Shown here piece after piece: positions 45,695-60,794 of a stretch of 64,000 nt of DNA. The notes under the pieces were generated by a model. The model made no database searches and had not been told where the DNA came from. It saw only the letters and a program-made list of their open reading frames with translations. Both the position numbers and the translations under genes were made by a program. Position 1 is the stretch's first letter. The number at the start of each line of letters is the position of its first letter. Source of the stretch: Chamaecyparis obtusa (taxonomy: Eukaryota > Streptophyta > Pinopsida > Cupressales > Cupressaceae); the NCBI GenBank assembly GCA_027943335.1, contig BSBK01002161.1, positions 331,501 through 395,500 on the forward strand. Direction: 5' to 3'.

Positions 45695-46111
45695 ATGACC
45701 TTCATGGTCATAGGGGGAGCTAGATTAGCTCTAGACCCCTGTGTAGCTGATATACTCACCCTCAGAGTATGCACCTTTGGTTATAACTGTTTAGAGACTA
45801 GTAGATGAAGTATGCAAGAGTGTACTACCTGATCAATAGTAGAAAGTAAGATTGGAATTCTTTGTGGGATTTTGTGTTTACGTGGCAAGCATTAATGGTG
45901 GAAAGTTGTTTTTATAGTCACCGAAGTTCCTTTATTTGCACATTTACATTTAAGTTTGAGCCTTTGGAGATCATAGGAGTTCAAGCAGTTGAGTTGTGAA
46001 GAATTGTAGTTGGATTATCAATGAAAGGAAGTAAAGTTTATTGCAAAGCCCTAGTTCAGTCGCGATGGTTCAGAAACCCTTGGAAACCAATTTGAAGCGA
46101 TAAAACAAGTT

Positions 46112-47530
46112 ATGGCTACTCTAGTTATTTTTGATGTTGTTGAAAGGAAGAGATATATCTTTAAAAAACATCATTTCAAGTCAGTCCTAGATGATCTAGA
46201 ACCAATGGGTGTTATGCACGTAGAGGATATATGTGCATATATTTACTGTAAAAAGGAGCCAATTGGTTCGGATAGAATCAGGTCACACTTAGAAACCATG
46301 ATGAATCTTGATAAAACATTCATTGATGAGTTTGCGCACTTAGAAGACAACCCTATTATTGAGTATGCGACAACCTATGAGCTCTATGAATCTGAATGGA
46401 TCAATATTTTGTTGAGAAAAATACATGATGACCTATTCTGGATTGGAGAAGTTCCTGTTAGAATCACTATTGATCTCATTCATGAGATGACAGGTTTACC
46501 TAAGATAGGCACCATTCTACCTAGTGGCAAGGATGTAAGAAAACTGGAAGAACAAGCTTATAAGTCCCGCAGTGATAAGTGCAGCATGACAATTGAGCCA
46601 ATTGATGAAAAACATATCAAGCTGATGGAAATGATACTTGGATATAGGTTTCAACATGAAAATTGGGTAAATAGTGTGTCCTCAACCACTATTTTAGCAG
46701 CAATAAGGATTGTTAAATAAAATGGAGACTTCAACTTCGGTGAGATCTTGTGTGCATAGTTGATGGACAATATCAGGGCAATCAAGCATGTTAAGAGTAA
46801 GATATTCAGATTTGGGTCACTTATCATCTATATGTACTTCCATATAGTTGGTAAAGTATCAGATTTATACCTTGACAAGAATCTACCCACTATGCCTCAA
46901 ATTTCACTCAAGGCATCATCTGAGAGTACCTTAAGAGATTTCATGGAATTGGAAATTAAGAAATTTAGGATAAAAATGTAGAGAAGATATAGGATACCAG
47001 AGAGTATTGTTGAAAAGTACAAGGATAGCATTTACTTTATGGTTCAGACAACTATCACTTGCATGGAAGTTGTAGAGCTAAGAACTAACTAGATTCATCC
47101 ACTTGGTTATGAAGTGGATGGAGATATCTTAGAAGCATATGCACAAGTCCTCCTATCAGCACCGAAGGATCCCAATGAACGAAGATGGGGTACTTATGAG
47201 GAAAATACTAGATAGGTAGATGTAGTCTTGAACAGTGCTGCGACCAAGAGGAAAGCCTCTAAGATCACCTCTAAGATACTTAAGATTCATGGTGTCATTG
47301 AAGCTGACCTAGACAAGGAAAGGGAAGCCAAGATTGCAATGCAACTTGAGAGCACACCCTCTTCAGAAGTCAAAATAGAGAAGATTGATGACCCTAAGGA
47401 AAAGAAAATAAAAATAGAAAAAATAGATTTTCCCAAGGAAAAAATTGTTGATAGAACTTTCGCACCCATTCCTAATGTTGATATAGAGTCCACTGAAGAA
47501 TCTCCTAAGACAAGAAAGATACCCAAGAGG
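46112..47530 (+). pseudogene. NA2 ORF2 N-terminal part, unknown function
   Basis: One frame from the ATG at 46112, open for 202 codons and then broken by TAA (46718-46720), TAG near 46757, TAG at 46979-46981 and others. It runs to the Tat LTR at 47531. The N-terminal domain (about 200 residues) contains 'WIGEVPVRITIDLIHEMTGL'. This vaguely recalls plant retroelement-associated 'plant mobile domain' proteins (ITLxDVxxLTGLP), a weak similarity from memory. The later part matches NA1 ORF2 (HPLGYEV, LLSAPKD). The 417 bp between ORF1 and ORF2 have no ORF but are conserved with NA1 at first ('catagggggagcta'). Confidence 0.7.
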
Positions 47531-48141
47531 TGTGTGTGTGTGTGTTTGAATTTTTTACCTAGCTATGGACACAACACTTTAGTAAAACATTAGAGGTTAG
47601 CAAATCAAGAAATATGCAAATGAAAACAATATAGCTAACTAGGTGATTTACTACCTTCTAGTAGGTAGAGTTTGATATTCTCAGATTATGACCGAGACTA
47701 GTGACAATGCAATACCTAAATGAAGGATTTGAAATCATGAAAAAATGAAATTATGAATGCAAATTAATCTATATTTTAGGATTTTCTATGTAATATGATG
47801 AAAAAATGATATGAAATTAATCTAAAATTGAAATGAATGGATGCAATTTGATCTAACAATGATATACTATGCTATGAAAATGATAAAAAAAAGAATCAAG
47901 AATTAGCACAATCTCACAATATCACCAGATCGCATAAGCCCAATTCTCCAAACTCATAGGTGTATTTTTGAAAGACTGAGCCTCATTTATATAGAAATCC
48001 AGGGCTTGAGGGTGCATGAAAAAATCCATAAATCAATCCTTGATGAACAAAACTTGACTTTTGAGTTATCAATGAATTAGAAATAGTTAACTCACAAAAT
48101 CATGCAAAAATAGCTCTTTAACTCAAATCAAGAGTTCAGTC
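47531..48141 (-). repeat. Tat-family LTR fragment inserted in NA2
   Basis: TGTGTGTGTGTG start followed by sequence homologous to the first ~600 bp (plus-strand order) of the T1/T2 LTRs: 'agacacaacact...taaaacattagaggttag'. For a minus-strand element this is the outer end of the 3' LTR. Copia A interrupts it at 48142. Confidence 0.85.
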
Positions 48142-49446
48142 TGTTAGGAATAGGCCCAAGAGATAATTAAGAGGGGGGGGGGTGAATTAGTTATCTAGAA
48201 GTTTCAATTCTTTATCCAATTAAGTATACATAAACATAAAGCATAAGAACAATGAAAGAACACTTGAACACAACACCAATATTTTGGTTATGGGGTAACC
48301 CAAATAGGTAAAAATTCTGGTGGGAATTGACACTCACTAATAATCTGCACTAGTGTATTATGATCCTTGTTAGAAGATCCTTAACCCTGTTAGGAGTTGT
48401 CTTTACAATGTATTTAGTAAAGTGACCTGGTCAAGGGTCAAACCCTGTTAGAGTCTTTTACAATTAACCCTATTAGGGGTGATGATGCACTGTTCGAGAG
48501 CACACTGCTTAAAGGGGTGAAGGCTACAACCTTATGAATAATAGATATACACTATATGTGGATCTTGGTGAACTATGCTTTGACCTAATGTCTTGATCAG
48601 TTCCAATGTATAGCAAAAACTCTTTACTTGGTCACATAGACCTTCTACTAATGGCTCAACACTTCACACTCTCTGCTATGCTCTTCACACTCAACTCTGA
48701 ACCATGCCTTAGCAATCACAAATGACTGCCCATAAATATCTTTCCTCCAAATGATTTAATCAAGTTGGCCTATTAAAACCACCTTGAAATCATATTAGAG
48801 AAACCATAACATATTCCAATAATACTTGTGTTGGCTCTACTAAGCACGCAACACAATCTAGGACCTGTCTAATATTAATAAATGTAGACGCATGCTACAC
48901 ATTGCTGGCTCTACCAAATTAATTGAAACTTTCTCCTCAGGTTGAATTACATCATGTGCTCTTAAAAATTTTTTTTTAACTCTTCTCCAATCCATAATCC
49001 AAGGGCACATACCAAAATGATAAGTGCAACTCCTGAACCAATATAATTTCTGTCGGCTCTTCTGAATAAACATAAGAAACTGCTACTGGTGAATAGAAAC
49101 TGCATAACTTCACTTCTACTGATCTTTAGACTCTGCATCCATGATTCTAACATCACTAACATGTCTTTATTACATATCCAAAGGTGCAAGGCTCCATGAT
49201 GACTATACAAACAATCACTCACAAAACATTGCCTGTAACTTTGTCAGGAACACTGCTGACACAAGTTGCTACATAACTGTCTGTACTAATAGTTATCCTC
49301 TACGTCCATGATATCATGTTGATAACATGTCCATTCTACATATACTTAAAGCTTACTACATAAGTCTTCCATGCATGCTACTTACCATGTGTTTTCATCA
49401 ATGACAAACATACAGTCAGCACTGGCTTGCTGGAAAATCTCCAACA
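48142..49446 (-). repeat. Copia A 3' LTR
   Basis: 1305 bp, TGTTAGGAAT ... CTCCAACA on the plus strand. Its first ~400 bp, read in reverse complement, match the NA LTR U5 side: 'cactagtgcagattattagt', 'ttaacaaggtc'-like words and the C-run near the end. Confidence 0.88.
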
Positions 49447-49458
49447 ATCTCCCCCTTT
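49447..49458 (-). promoter_or_regulatory. Copia A polypurine tract
   Basis: AAAGGGGGAGAT on the minus strand, abutting the LTR and identical to NA1's tract. The 350 bp from here to the RNase H end hold no ORF. Confidence 0.9.
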
Positions 49459-49799
49459 AGCATTGATGGAAACATATGGAATGAAAAACACTACCAATCC
49501 AAATGAGAAATTCTTTTATAACATTATCCATTTTCTAATCAAAAATCCCCCAAGGATGAATCCTCCATCTACTGTAATATTCTTCAACATTCTCCATTTT
49601 CTCAACTGAACTGCTTTCATGACTAAATACTACTCCCCCTTAGTATATTACTCCTTCTTTACTTCTATTTTTTCATGATTATATATTATTCCCCCTTTGA
49701 CATCAATGGAAAAGGGTGTGTAATCATTTTAAGCATGGGTACTACACCTAAAGTAGAGTAGTCAACCATCCATCAGTCCTTGAGGACTGATGCTCTTTC

Positions 49800-52386
49800 T
49801 TCTTTCTTCTAAGCAAAATCACAAAAGGGAATTACTCCCAGCTTCTCCCTGAGATACTCAAAAGTATCCTTTGGAAAAGGCTTTGTGAATATATCTACTA
49901 GCCATTCCTTTGTACTTAGATAATCCAATTTGACTTCTTTCTTTGCCACTTTCTCTCTTAGGAAGTGATACTTAATCTCTATGTGCTTTGTCTTTGCATG
50001 CATCACAGGATTCCTTGACATGTTGATAGTGCTAGTATTATCACAATGAATAACAATAGGATAATCAATCTGAATACCAAAGTCCTTTATCATCTTCTTG
50101 ATCTAAACAATTGTAGAACAATTCATGGCTATTGCAACATACTCCACTTCTAGTGTTGACTAAGAAATACAATTTTTCTTCTTTCTTGTCCAAGTGACAA
50201 GTCTGTCACCAAGAAATACTACTCGACCTGATGTACTCTTTCTATCATCAACTCATCCTTCCCAATCATCATCTGTATATACATGAAGTTCAACATTATC
50301 TAAGTTAGGATATCATAGACCATAATCTATAGTGCCCTGCAAATAGCTAAATATTCTCTTTACTACCATGAGGTGACTTTGTTTAGGCTTTGCTACAAAT
50401 CTTCCAACTATGCCAACTGCATTGGAAATATCTGGTCTAGTTTGAGTAAGATATATGAGTTTATCAATCATAGACTTGTATAATTTTGTATCTACTACTA
50501 GAGAATCATCTTCTTTTGTAAGCTTACATCCTGTTATCATAGGTGCACCCACTGGCTTGCAATCATCCATCTTGAACTTCTTCAATATCTCTGTTACATA
50601 TTTAGAATGATTAATGAAAATACCTTTCTCTATCTACTGCACATTTAATCCCAAGAAGTATTTGATAGGTCCAATCATGTTCATCTCAAACTCACTCTAC
50701 ATCTCCTTAGAAAATTTTGTACTAATTTTTCATTACCCCCAAAGATAATGTCATCAACAAATATAGCTACAAGTAGTAAACCTTAAGATGTCTCTCTTAT
50801 GAATAGATTACAATTTGCTGCTCCTTTCTTGAATCCAATTTTTTTTAGATATCCATCAAGTCTCTCATACCACACTCTAGGGGCTTTCTTAAGTCCATAG
50901 AGGGCTTTCTTCAATCTACATACCATGTCAGGTTTTTTTGATAAGGAGAATCATTTTGGCTACTCAATTTATACTTCTTCTTTTAGCTCTCCATTCAAGA
51001 ATGCTAACTTAACATCCATCTGATAAACTTTGAAGTTTTTGAATGTTGCAAAAGCTAAAAAAAACTTAATATCTTCTAATCTTCTCACTGGTGCAAAAGT
51101 GTTTGAATAATCAATACCTTCTCTTTGCGCATATCCCTTACATACTAACCTTGCTTTGTTCCTTACTACTGTACCATTCTTCATTCATCTTATTTTTGAA
51201 TATCCACTTTGTTCCAATCACATTCTTGTCACTAGATCTTGGGACCAGTTCCCAAGTATCATTCTTGATAATCTGATCTAGTTCTTCTTTCATAGCATCG
51301 TGTCAATCTAAATCATTACATGCATCTTCAACACTTAAAGTTTCAATCTAAGATAGTAAACATACCACCTCATTGCTTGCTGAATTCTTAGCTTTTGATC
51401 TTGTTGTGACTTTTCTTCTCTGATCTCTAATGTTGTCATCCTTAGAGTGATATCTAGATGTATACTTTGGAACTTTAGGTGATACTGACTCATCTTCCTT
51501 CTAAGTTTCTTCTTCACTTGATTCGGGGTCATTGAATAATACATAAATTCTATCAAGCATCTCTTCAACAACTATCTCACTAGTGGAAGGTCTGGGTTCT
51601 TCTTCAATCATACATGAGTAATCATGATATCTTTCTTGAACCATAAAATTTTCATCAATATTAACATGAGAACTTTCAATGACCTTCAATCTCAAGTTAA
51701 AACATCTATAAGCTTTACTTTTAGTAGAGTAACCAATAAAAATACCTTCATCACTTCTTGCATCAAATGTGCCTATTACTTCATCCCTCTTAATGTAGCA
51801 CTTGCTTCCAAAGATTCTAAAGTATTTCACTATGGGAACATTACCAAACCATAACTCATAAGGTGTATTGTTCGTGCCAGGCCTTAATTGTATTCTATTG
51901 GTTGTGTAGACTGTTGTATTGACTGCATCTCTCCAATAGGTGTGTGCAACTTTTCTTTCAATCATGATGGTGTGCTCTATATCTAGGATGATTCTATTCC
52001 TTCTCTCTACAATCCCATTCTGCTAAGGGGTTCTAGGTGCACTCAACTATCTCTTTATGCCATATTCCTTACAGTACTCATAGAATCTATCAAAGGTGAA
52101 TTCTCCTCCTCTATCCGACCTTAGACATTTTATCTTTAGTCCAAATTCATTCTCAACCTTAGCTTTGAATATTTTGAACTTCTCAAATGCTTCTGACTTA
52201 TATTTTAAGAATGCAACCCACATCATTCTATAATAATCATCTGCAAACAAAATGAAATACCTTTCACCATAGTATGATCTTGTTTGAGTTGGTCCACATA
52301 GGTCTATATGAAACAGATCCAACTTGTTCTCTGCTGAATTATGCTTGCTTCTGAATGAATTTCTCACATGCTTTCCCATCACACAT
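49800..52386 (-). pseudogene. Copia A pol: integrase, RT, RNase H (degraded)
   Basis: Minus strand. Integrase (52386-51950): DLCGPTQ first Asp, LRSDRGGEF second Asp, and NGIVERRN Glu, with TAG at 52047-52049 and another just before QNG. RT (51184-50700): [22 protein letters not shown], then IFVDDIIF as the YxDD equivalent. RNase H (50290-49809): STSGR, CDNTSTINMS, HAKTKHIEIKYHF, DIFTKP. Stops and frameshifts are frequent from 51330 to 50590. The order integrase before RT confirms Ty1/copia. Confidence 0.9.
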
Positions 52387-54943
<2,557 letters not shown>

Positions 54944-56163
54944 TGATGGAATATGGATGAAGTGACTGAGAGGGGGGGGGTGAATCAGTCAACCATAAAT
55001 TACTTCACAATTAATTATTTCCAGATCCCTTAGGATATCTTAACAATGTTATCTGCATTAGCACTCGGTAAATAGATTGCAGTAATTTTGAAGATGCAGA
55101 AAGTATTAGCAAAATTATCTTTTAGATATTCATCAGCACTGGTGTATGATTAAGATAGCAATTAAGAACACAAGAGACACAAGATTTAACGTGGAAACCC
55201 AATATGGGAAAAACCACCAATGTATCTAGATACTGATTTTCACTTTTCTGAAGTGATGCTCGGTTAGAAGCCAACCCGGTAAAAGGTTACAAAACACACT
55301 GTTAGGTGTGACCTTGTTAGAGGATTTAAAACACTCTGCTAGGAGTGGCCTGGTAAGAGGTCTTGAAAACAATTCAATGGAATTGTCACCTTGTTAGAGG
55401 ATTTACAATATGGTTGTTAAACCAACTCGGTTAAGAGATTTAGAATTCACTGTTACAATGATAAGAAGGTAACAATGAAGAAATGACCTGTATAATAATG
55501 CAACTGTCTTGCTGATTACAGATCTCTATTCTGCATATGTGTGATCCTTCCTGATCGAATAAATCTGTGCTGCACCTCAAGGATATCTGAACATCCTTCA
55601 CAAATTCGCACACACCTTTCCTGTCTTTCTTCTGTAAATCTTCTGTTGTATCTCTTTTTGTTTATTTTTCACATTTGACCTTTTATTTATATGATTTTAG
55701 ATTTGTCAAATCGACATTATTTAGTATAACAGTCAGTTGAATTAAGCAAACTCTATTTGCAAAAATCCTTCAAGGGCCGACAGTGCTCGGTGACCATAAC
55801 TTTCTATAATCTTTCGGAGACCGAGGGAACTCGGTAAACACCGACAATCCTTTACCTTCGATAACTGACTGAACTCAGTAAACACTAACTTTTCTTCGAC
55901 AACCGACTGAACTCGGTAAACACTAACTTTTCTTCGACAACCGACTGAACTCGGTAAATACTGAATTTCCTTTGGTAACTGAGTGAACTCGGTAGACACT
56001 GATTTTCTTTGATAACCGAGTGGACTCGGTAAGCACTAATCTTCCTATTTGGCAGACCGACTAAGCTTGGTAGGAACTGATTGCTGCAGACTATGACATT
56101 GTGTGACATCAAAGACAATACATAATTTGAGTAGCAATTTCCTTCAGACAATTGTTTCCAACA
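54944..56163 (-). repeat. Copia B 3' LTR
   Basis: 1220 bp, TGATGGAATA ... TTCCAACA on the plus strand. It contains a G9 run at about 54972 and the 38-bp ACTCGG repeats at 55780-56070. Confidence 0.95.
55860..55975. repeat. 38-bp tandem repeats with ACTCGG half-palindromes, left LTR
   Basis: 'gactgaactc' starts at 55867, 55905 and 55943 (period 38). Related degenerate units lie on both sides, with near-palindromic cores such as CCGAGTGGACTCGG. The right LTR (61720-61800) has one unit fewer. Confidence 0.85.
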
Positions 56164-56175
56164 ATCTCCCTCTTT
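56164..56175 (-). promoter_or_regulatory. Copia B polypurine tract
   Basis: AAAGAGGGAGAT on the minus strand, directly before the 3' LTR. The 320 bp from here to the pol stop hold no ORF. Confidence 0.92.
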
Positions 56176-56494
56176 GGCATTGATGGCAACACAATATGTC
56201 ATAGCATAAGAAATTTGAAAGAGTTAGCTCGGTTCAAATTCAAATCTCCCTCTGTCAGCAAACTTCCTGTATCCTAAAAATTCTTCCTTCTAACTATTGA
56301 AAATTTCTTGAAGTAATAGCAAAGACATAGCAAACACTCCCTCTTTGACAACACATGCCAAAGACAATTCACATATTACCGGTGAAAATTAATGTACCTC
56401 AAGTACTGATTCATATGCAATGATTCCTTGAATATGCTGCATTAACTGGTTGATTTTCAATCATTTTCTGGTTGATGCATCACTAAAACTGTAT

Positions 56495-59400
56495 TTAGTG
56501 AGCCTCGGATAGGGGAATGACCCCTAACTTACCTCTTAGATACACAAATGCATCCTTAGGTAATGGTTTGGTAAAAATGTCTGCAATCTGTTCTTTTGTA
56601 TGAATATATTCTAATCTGATTTCCTTGTCCTGCACCAATTCTCTGACAAAGTGATATTTAATAGCAATATGCTTGGTTTTGGAATGCATCACTGGATTCT
56701 TAGAAATGTTTATTGCACTGGTATTGTCACAAAATATAACAACTGGTTCTTTGATTTCAACCTTCATACCTTCTAATAGCTATTTAAACCAAACAATATT
56801 TGAATAGTTTACTGCAGCAGCAACATATTCTACTTCAGCTGTGGATTGAGATGTGCAATTCTGCTTTTTACTAGTCCAGGATACCAGTCTTTTTCCAAGA
56901 AAAAATGCTCCACCACTTGTGCTTTTTCTGTCATCAATGTTTCCTGCCCAATCAGCATCAGTAAACACTTTTAAGTCTAGATTGCCTCCAAATTTATACC
57001 ACAAACCATATTCTTCAGTTCCTCTTAAGTATCTTAAGATTCTTTTGATTGCCATCATGTGATTTTCCTTAGGTTTTGCTGAGAATCTAGCTACTATACC
57101 AACTGCTAAGGCAATATCAGGTCTTGTATGTACTACATACTAAAATTTTCCAATCATAGATCAGTATAGGGTCTGATCAACTTCTTTTGAATGATCAATT
57201 TTGGTAAGTTTCAGTCCAGTACACATGGGTGTACCAACTGGCTTTGAATCTTCCATACCAAACTTCTTAAGTATTTCCTTAATGTATTTTGATTGAGTAA
57301 TGTATATACCATTCTTTCTTTGCTGAATTTGAAGACCAACAAAGAATTTTATTAAACCAAACATAGACATTTCAAATTCTTTGTTCATTTGTTCTGAAAA
57401 TTCTTTGCACTGATCCTCATTCCCTGTAAATATAGTATCATCTACAAATATTTCTGCCAATACAATTTTGTCATCCGGTCCTTCTTTAATATACAGATTG
57501 TTGTTATCATTAGCTCTTTTGAAATTAATCTAAATCAAATAGCTATGGAGTCTTTCATACCATGCTCTAGGAGCTTGTTTCAAACCATACAATGCTTTGT
57601 GTAACTTGCAGACCATGTCCTTTTTATCTGGATCAACAAAACCTTCAGGTTGTTTGATGTAGACTTCTTCATCAAGAATTCCATTGAGAAATGCAGATTT
57701 TATATCCATCTGATATACCTTAAATCCTTTGTGTGCTGCATAAGCAAGTAGAGTTCTTACACCTTCTAATCTTGCAACAGGAGTGAAAGTTTCTCCATAA
57801 TCTATGCCTTCTTCTTGAGAATAACCTTTACATACCAGTCTAGCTTTGTTTCTAGATACTTGACCATCTTCATTTAGCTTATTCCTGAATACCCATTTTG
57901 TTCCAATTACATTCTTATCTTTAGGTCTAGGTACAAGAGTCCAAGTTTTGTTCTTTTGTATTTGTTCTAATTCTTCATTCATTTCTTCAATCCAACTTTC
58001 ATTTTGCAATGCATCTTTGATATTTCTAGGTTCAAAGTCAGTAAGTAGACATGTACCTTTTAGCTTGCTTCTTGTCATAGTACCATCTGATTTGTTTCCA
58101 ATGATTTGATCTGGTGTATGATGTCTTCTGACATATTTGGCTAGTATAGGTTCCTTGCCTTTTGAATGATTCCTGCTGTTGTCTTCTAGGATCTCTTCTT
58201 CAGGTTGCTCGGGCTTGGTAGATATTTTCTCGGTAACTTCAGGTTGAGACTCGGTCTGAATTTCTTCCTGTGACTCGGTTTGAACTTCTTCCTGTGACTC
58301 GATTTGTGATTCGGTAACTGTGCTCGGCTCGGTAGATATAGTTTCCTTATTGATAGTTGAGCCTGCCAATGTTTCAGGTTCAATGTAAATGAATCTTCTA
58401 TAGTTCTCAGGTTCCCTTTTGCTTTCTTCTTCAGTCTTTTCTGCAAATTCATCAAATTTTACATGTATACTTTCTATGACTTTGTGAGTAGATAAGTTCA
58501 GACATTTGTATGCCTTGCTTTTGCTAGAATATCCTAGGAATATTCCTTCATCACTTTTCACATCAAATTTATTTCTTCTGGATTCTTTTAAGATATAACA
58601 CTTGCTACCAAATATTTTCATGTAACTTACATTGGGTGTATAGCCATACCATAATTCATAAGGAGTTTTGAATGTGTCTTTCTTCAATTGTACTCGGTTC
58701 AAGGTATGAACTGCAGTGCTGATAGCTTCCTTCCAGTACTTTATAGCGATGTTCTTTTCTATCATTAGAGTCCTTGCACAATCCATAATAGATCTATTTC
58801 TTCTTTCTGCTATTCCATTCTACTCAGGAGTTCTAGGAGCTGATACCTGTCTTTTGATTCCTCTTTCAATGCAGAAGTTGTTAAAATATGGGAGATGAAT
58901 TCACCACCTCTGTCTGATCTTAAGCATTTCAATCTTTTCCCTGTTTCCTTTTCCACTCTTGCTAAGTACCATTTGAACTTTTCAAATGCTTCTGATTTTT
59001 CTCTTAAATACATAACAGTCATCATTCTAGAATAATCATCAACGAAAAGAATAAAGAATTTATCTCTAGTATAGCTTTGTACTCCAATAGGTCCACATAA
59101 ATCAGTATACACAATTTCCAAAATTTCTTTAGACTGATAGTTCTTACTCTTGAAACTAGTTTTACTCATTTTGCCAATCTGACAATTCTTACATAGACCA
59201 GTATCAGGTTTCTTCAAAGTAGGAATGCCTCTAACCTTCTTGAATTTGCTTATTTTTATCATGTTATCAAAATTCACATGACATAACCTTTTGTGCCATA
59301 GCCAACTTTCTTCTATTTGAGCAATAAAGCATGAATATTCACTGAGATCAAGATAAAATAAGTTACCTTTTGTTTGTTTGCCTGATCCAATGAGTTTTCC

Positions 59401-60732
59401 TTTTCCATCCAGCAGTCTTGCTTGACCATTCATGAATTCAACCTTGAAACCAGTGTTGATTAGCTATGCTACACTTAGAAGATTAGGTTTTAGTCCTTCA
59501 ACCCAATAAGCATTATCACATATGAGTTCTTTGGTTAATGAGATTCTTCCTTTTCCTTTTATACAACAAGGTTCATTGTTTCCAAATCTTACATTACCAC
59601 TATCACAGTCTTCTAGATATTCAAATTTTGTCTTGTCACCAGTCATGTGGTGTGAACATCCACTGTCTATTATCCATATATCATCTTTGCTTATATGAGA
59701 AATAAGTGCCATCTTATCTTCATCATCGTCAGATTCATCTTTTATAGCAATAAAGACAATTTCTTCTTCACTATCATCATAATCTTTAGCCATAAAACAT
59801 GATTTCTTACCTTTATCCTTGTATGATTTGAAATTCTTTTTGCCATAGTACTTGTGACTTCTCTTTTCTTCCTTGACTTGCTTTTTTGGGCACCTAGCTG
59901 CAATATGTCCAATTTCTTCACATGAAAAATAGATTAAAGGAGTTTTACCTTTATACTTACCTTTCCCTCTAGAGTACTTCTTTGCAAGTAATGCTTCTAC
60001 AATTTCAAGATCACTATCAGAACTTTCTTCTGATACTTCTTCACTTTCTGACTGAACTTCTTTAATTTTCTTGTTCTTCTTTAGTGAAACCTTGGCCTCA
60101 AATGCTGATTTGATATTTTTGGAACTAGGAACATAGTTGTCATAGTTGTCTAATTCAAAAGCTGTCAATCTTCCAACTAAAGCATCCAAAGTTATATTGT
60201 GGTTTATTTCACATCTTCTTTCTTGAATAGCTGATACTCTTATTGCATAGATAGGGAGTAATTTTTTGAGTACCTTACTTATAACAGTTTCATCTGAGAT
60301 TGTTCCTCCAGAAGCTCTAATTGCACTTACACTTGCTTTGATTCTTTCAACATATTTTGCAATGTTTTCATCTTCCTTCATATTCATCTTGTCAAACTAT
60401 CCTCTTAGGCTTTCTGCTTTGGCTCTTTTCACATTTGCATCACCACCATATATTTTCTTCAGTGCCATCCACATTTCATATGCAGTAGTGCAGTCTTTAA
60501 TATCATCAAATTCTTCATAGCTGAGAGCAGATGCAATGTCTATCATCATGGTGTTGTGAGTCTTTTTATCTGCGATGTATTCAACAGTTAATGCGCCATT
60601 AGGAATTGTGTATTCTTCATCAATGTATTTGCATCCTGAATCACCAATGGAAGCCAGATGAAGTCGCATGAGACCTTGCCATGCTGAAAAGTTATCTCTG
60701 TTGAGCTTTGGAATTTCCCTCTTGTAAGACAT
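56495..60732 (-). pseudogene. Copia B gag-pol polyprotein, recently inactivated
   Basis: The start is chosen at the ATG at 60730-60732 (MSYKREIPKLNRDNF), 48 bp after the primer site. Order: gag with UBN2-like core; zinc knuckle near 59920, where the first Cys is Tyr (IYFSCEEIGHIAARC); protease with DSGCSHHMTG near 59650; integrase zinc finger (WHKRLCH ... CKNC), YTDLCGP, RSDRGGEF and catalytic Glu; an Glu/Ser/Thr-rich linker with ESQEE repeats; RT with [10 protein letters not shown] and FVDD; RNase H with DADWAG and CDNTSAI, ending in DIFTKP. Stops: TAG at 60397, 59464, 58820, 57530, 57140 and 56780, and TGA at 57161. One base is missing from a T-run near 58895. Confidence 0.93.
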
Positions 60733-60780
60733 CCTGATCTTTAGCTTAGGTCCTTGAAACCCTTCCTGCAAGCACCAAAA

Positions 60781-60792
60781 GCTCTGATACCA
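60781..60792 (-). promoter_or_regulatory. Copia B primer binding site (tRNA-iMet)
   Basis: TGGTATCAGAGC on the minus strand, two bases from the 5' LTR. Confidence 0.95.
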
Positions 60793-60794
60793 AT

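Larger units (their letters stand above)
43389..47530 (+). mobile_element. NA2: second copy of the pol-less family, 5' part
   Basis: 5' LTR (43389-44509), tRNA-iMet primer site, ORF1 and the N-terminal part of ORF2, all homologous to NA1. It is interrupted at 47530 by a Tat LTR, and its remainder is not in the window. Confidence 0.88.
48142..52386 (-). mobile_element. Copia A: Ty1/copia retrotransposon, 3' part
   Basis: 3' LTR (48142-49446), polypurine tract, RNase H, RT and most of integrase on the minus strand. It is cut at 52386 by a repeat beginning TGTAATACCC. Gag, protease and 5' LTR are not in the window. Its LTR shares long blocks with the NA LTRs. Confidence 0.9.

Noticed and set aside
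55860..55975. Possible CRISPR-like spaced repeats
   Set aside because: Units are contiguous with no unique spacers, inside an LTR of a plant retrotransposon.
55742..56202. ORFs in copia B LTR (STEFTQLPKE-type repeats)
   Set aside because: They come from reading the 38-bp LTR repeats in frame; the same frames differ between the two LTRs.
57400..57460. FVDD in copia B RT as an inactivating change
   Set aside because: Copia A has the same FVDD, so Phe is probably normal for these lineages.
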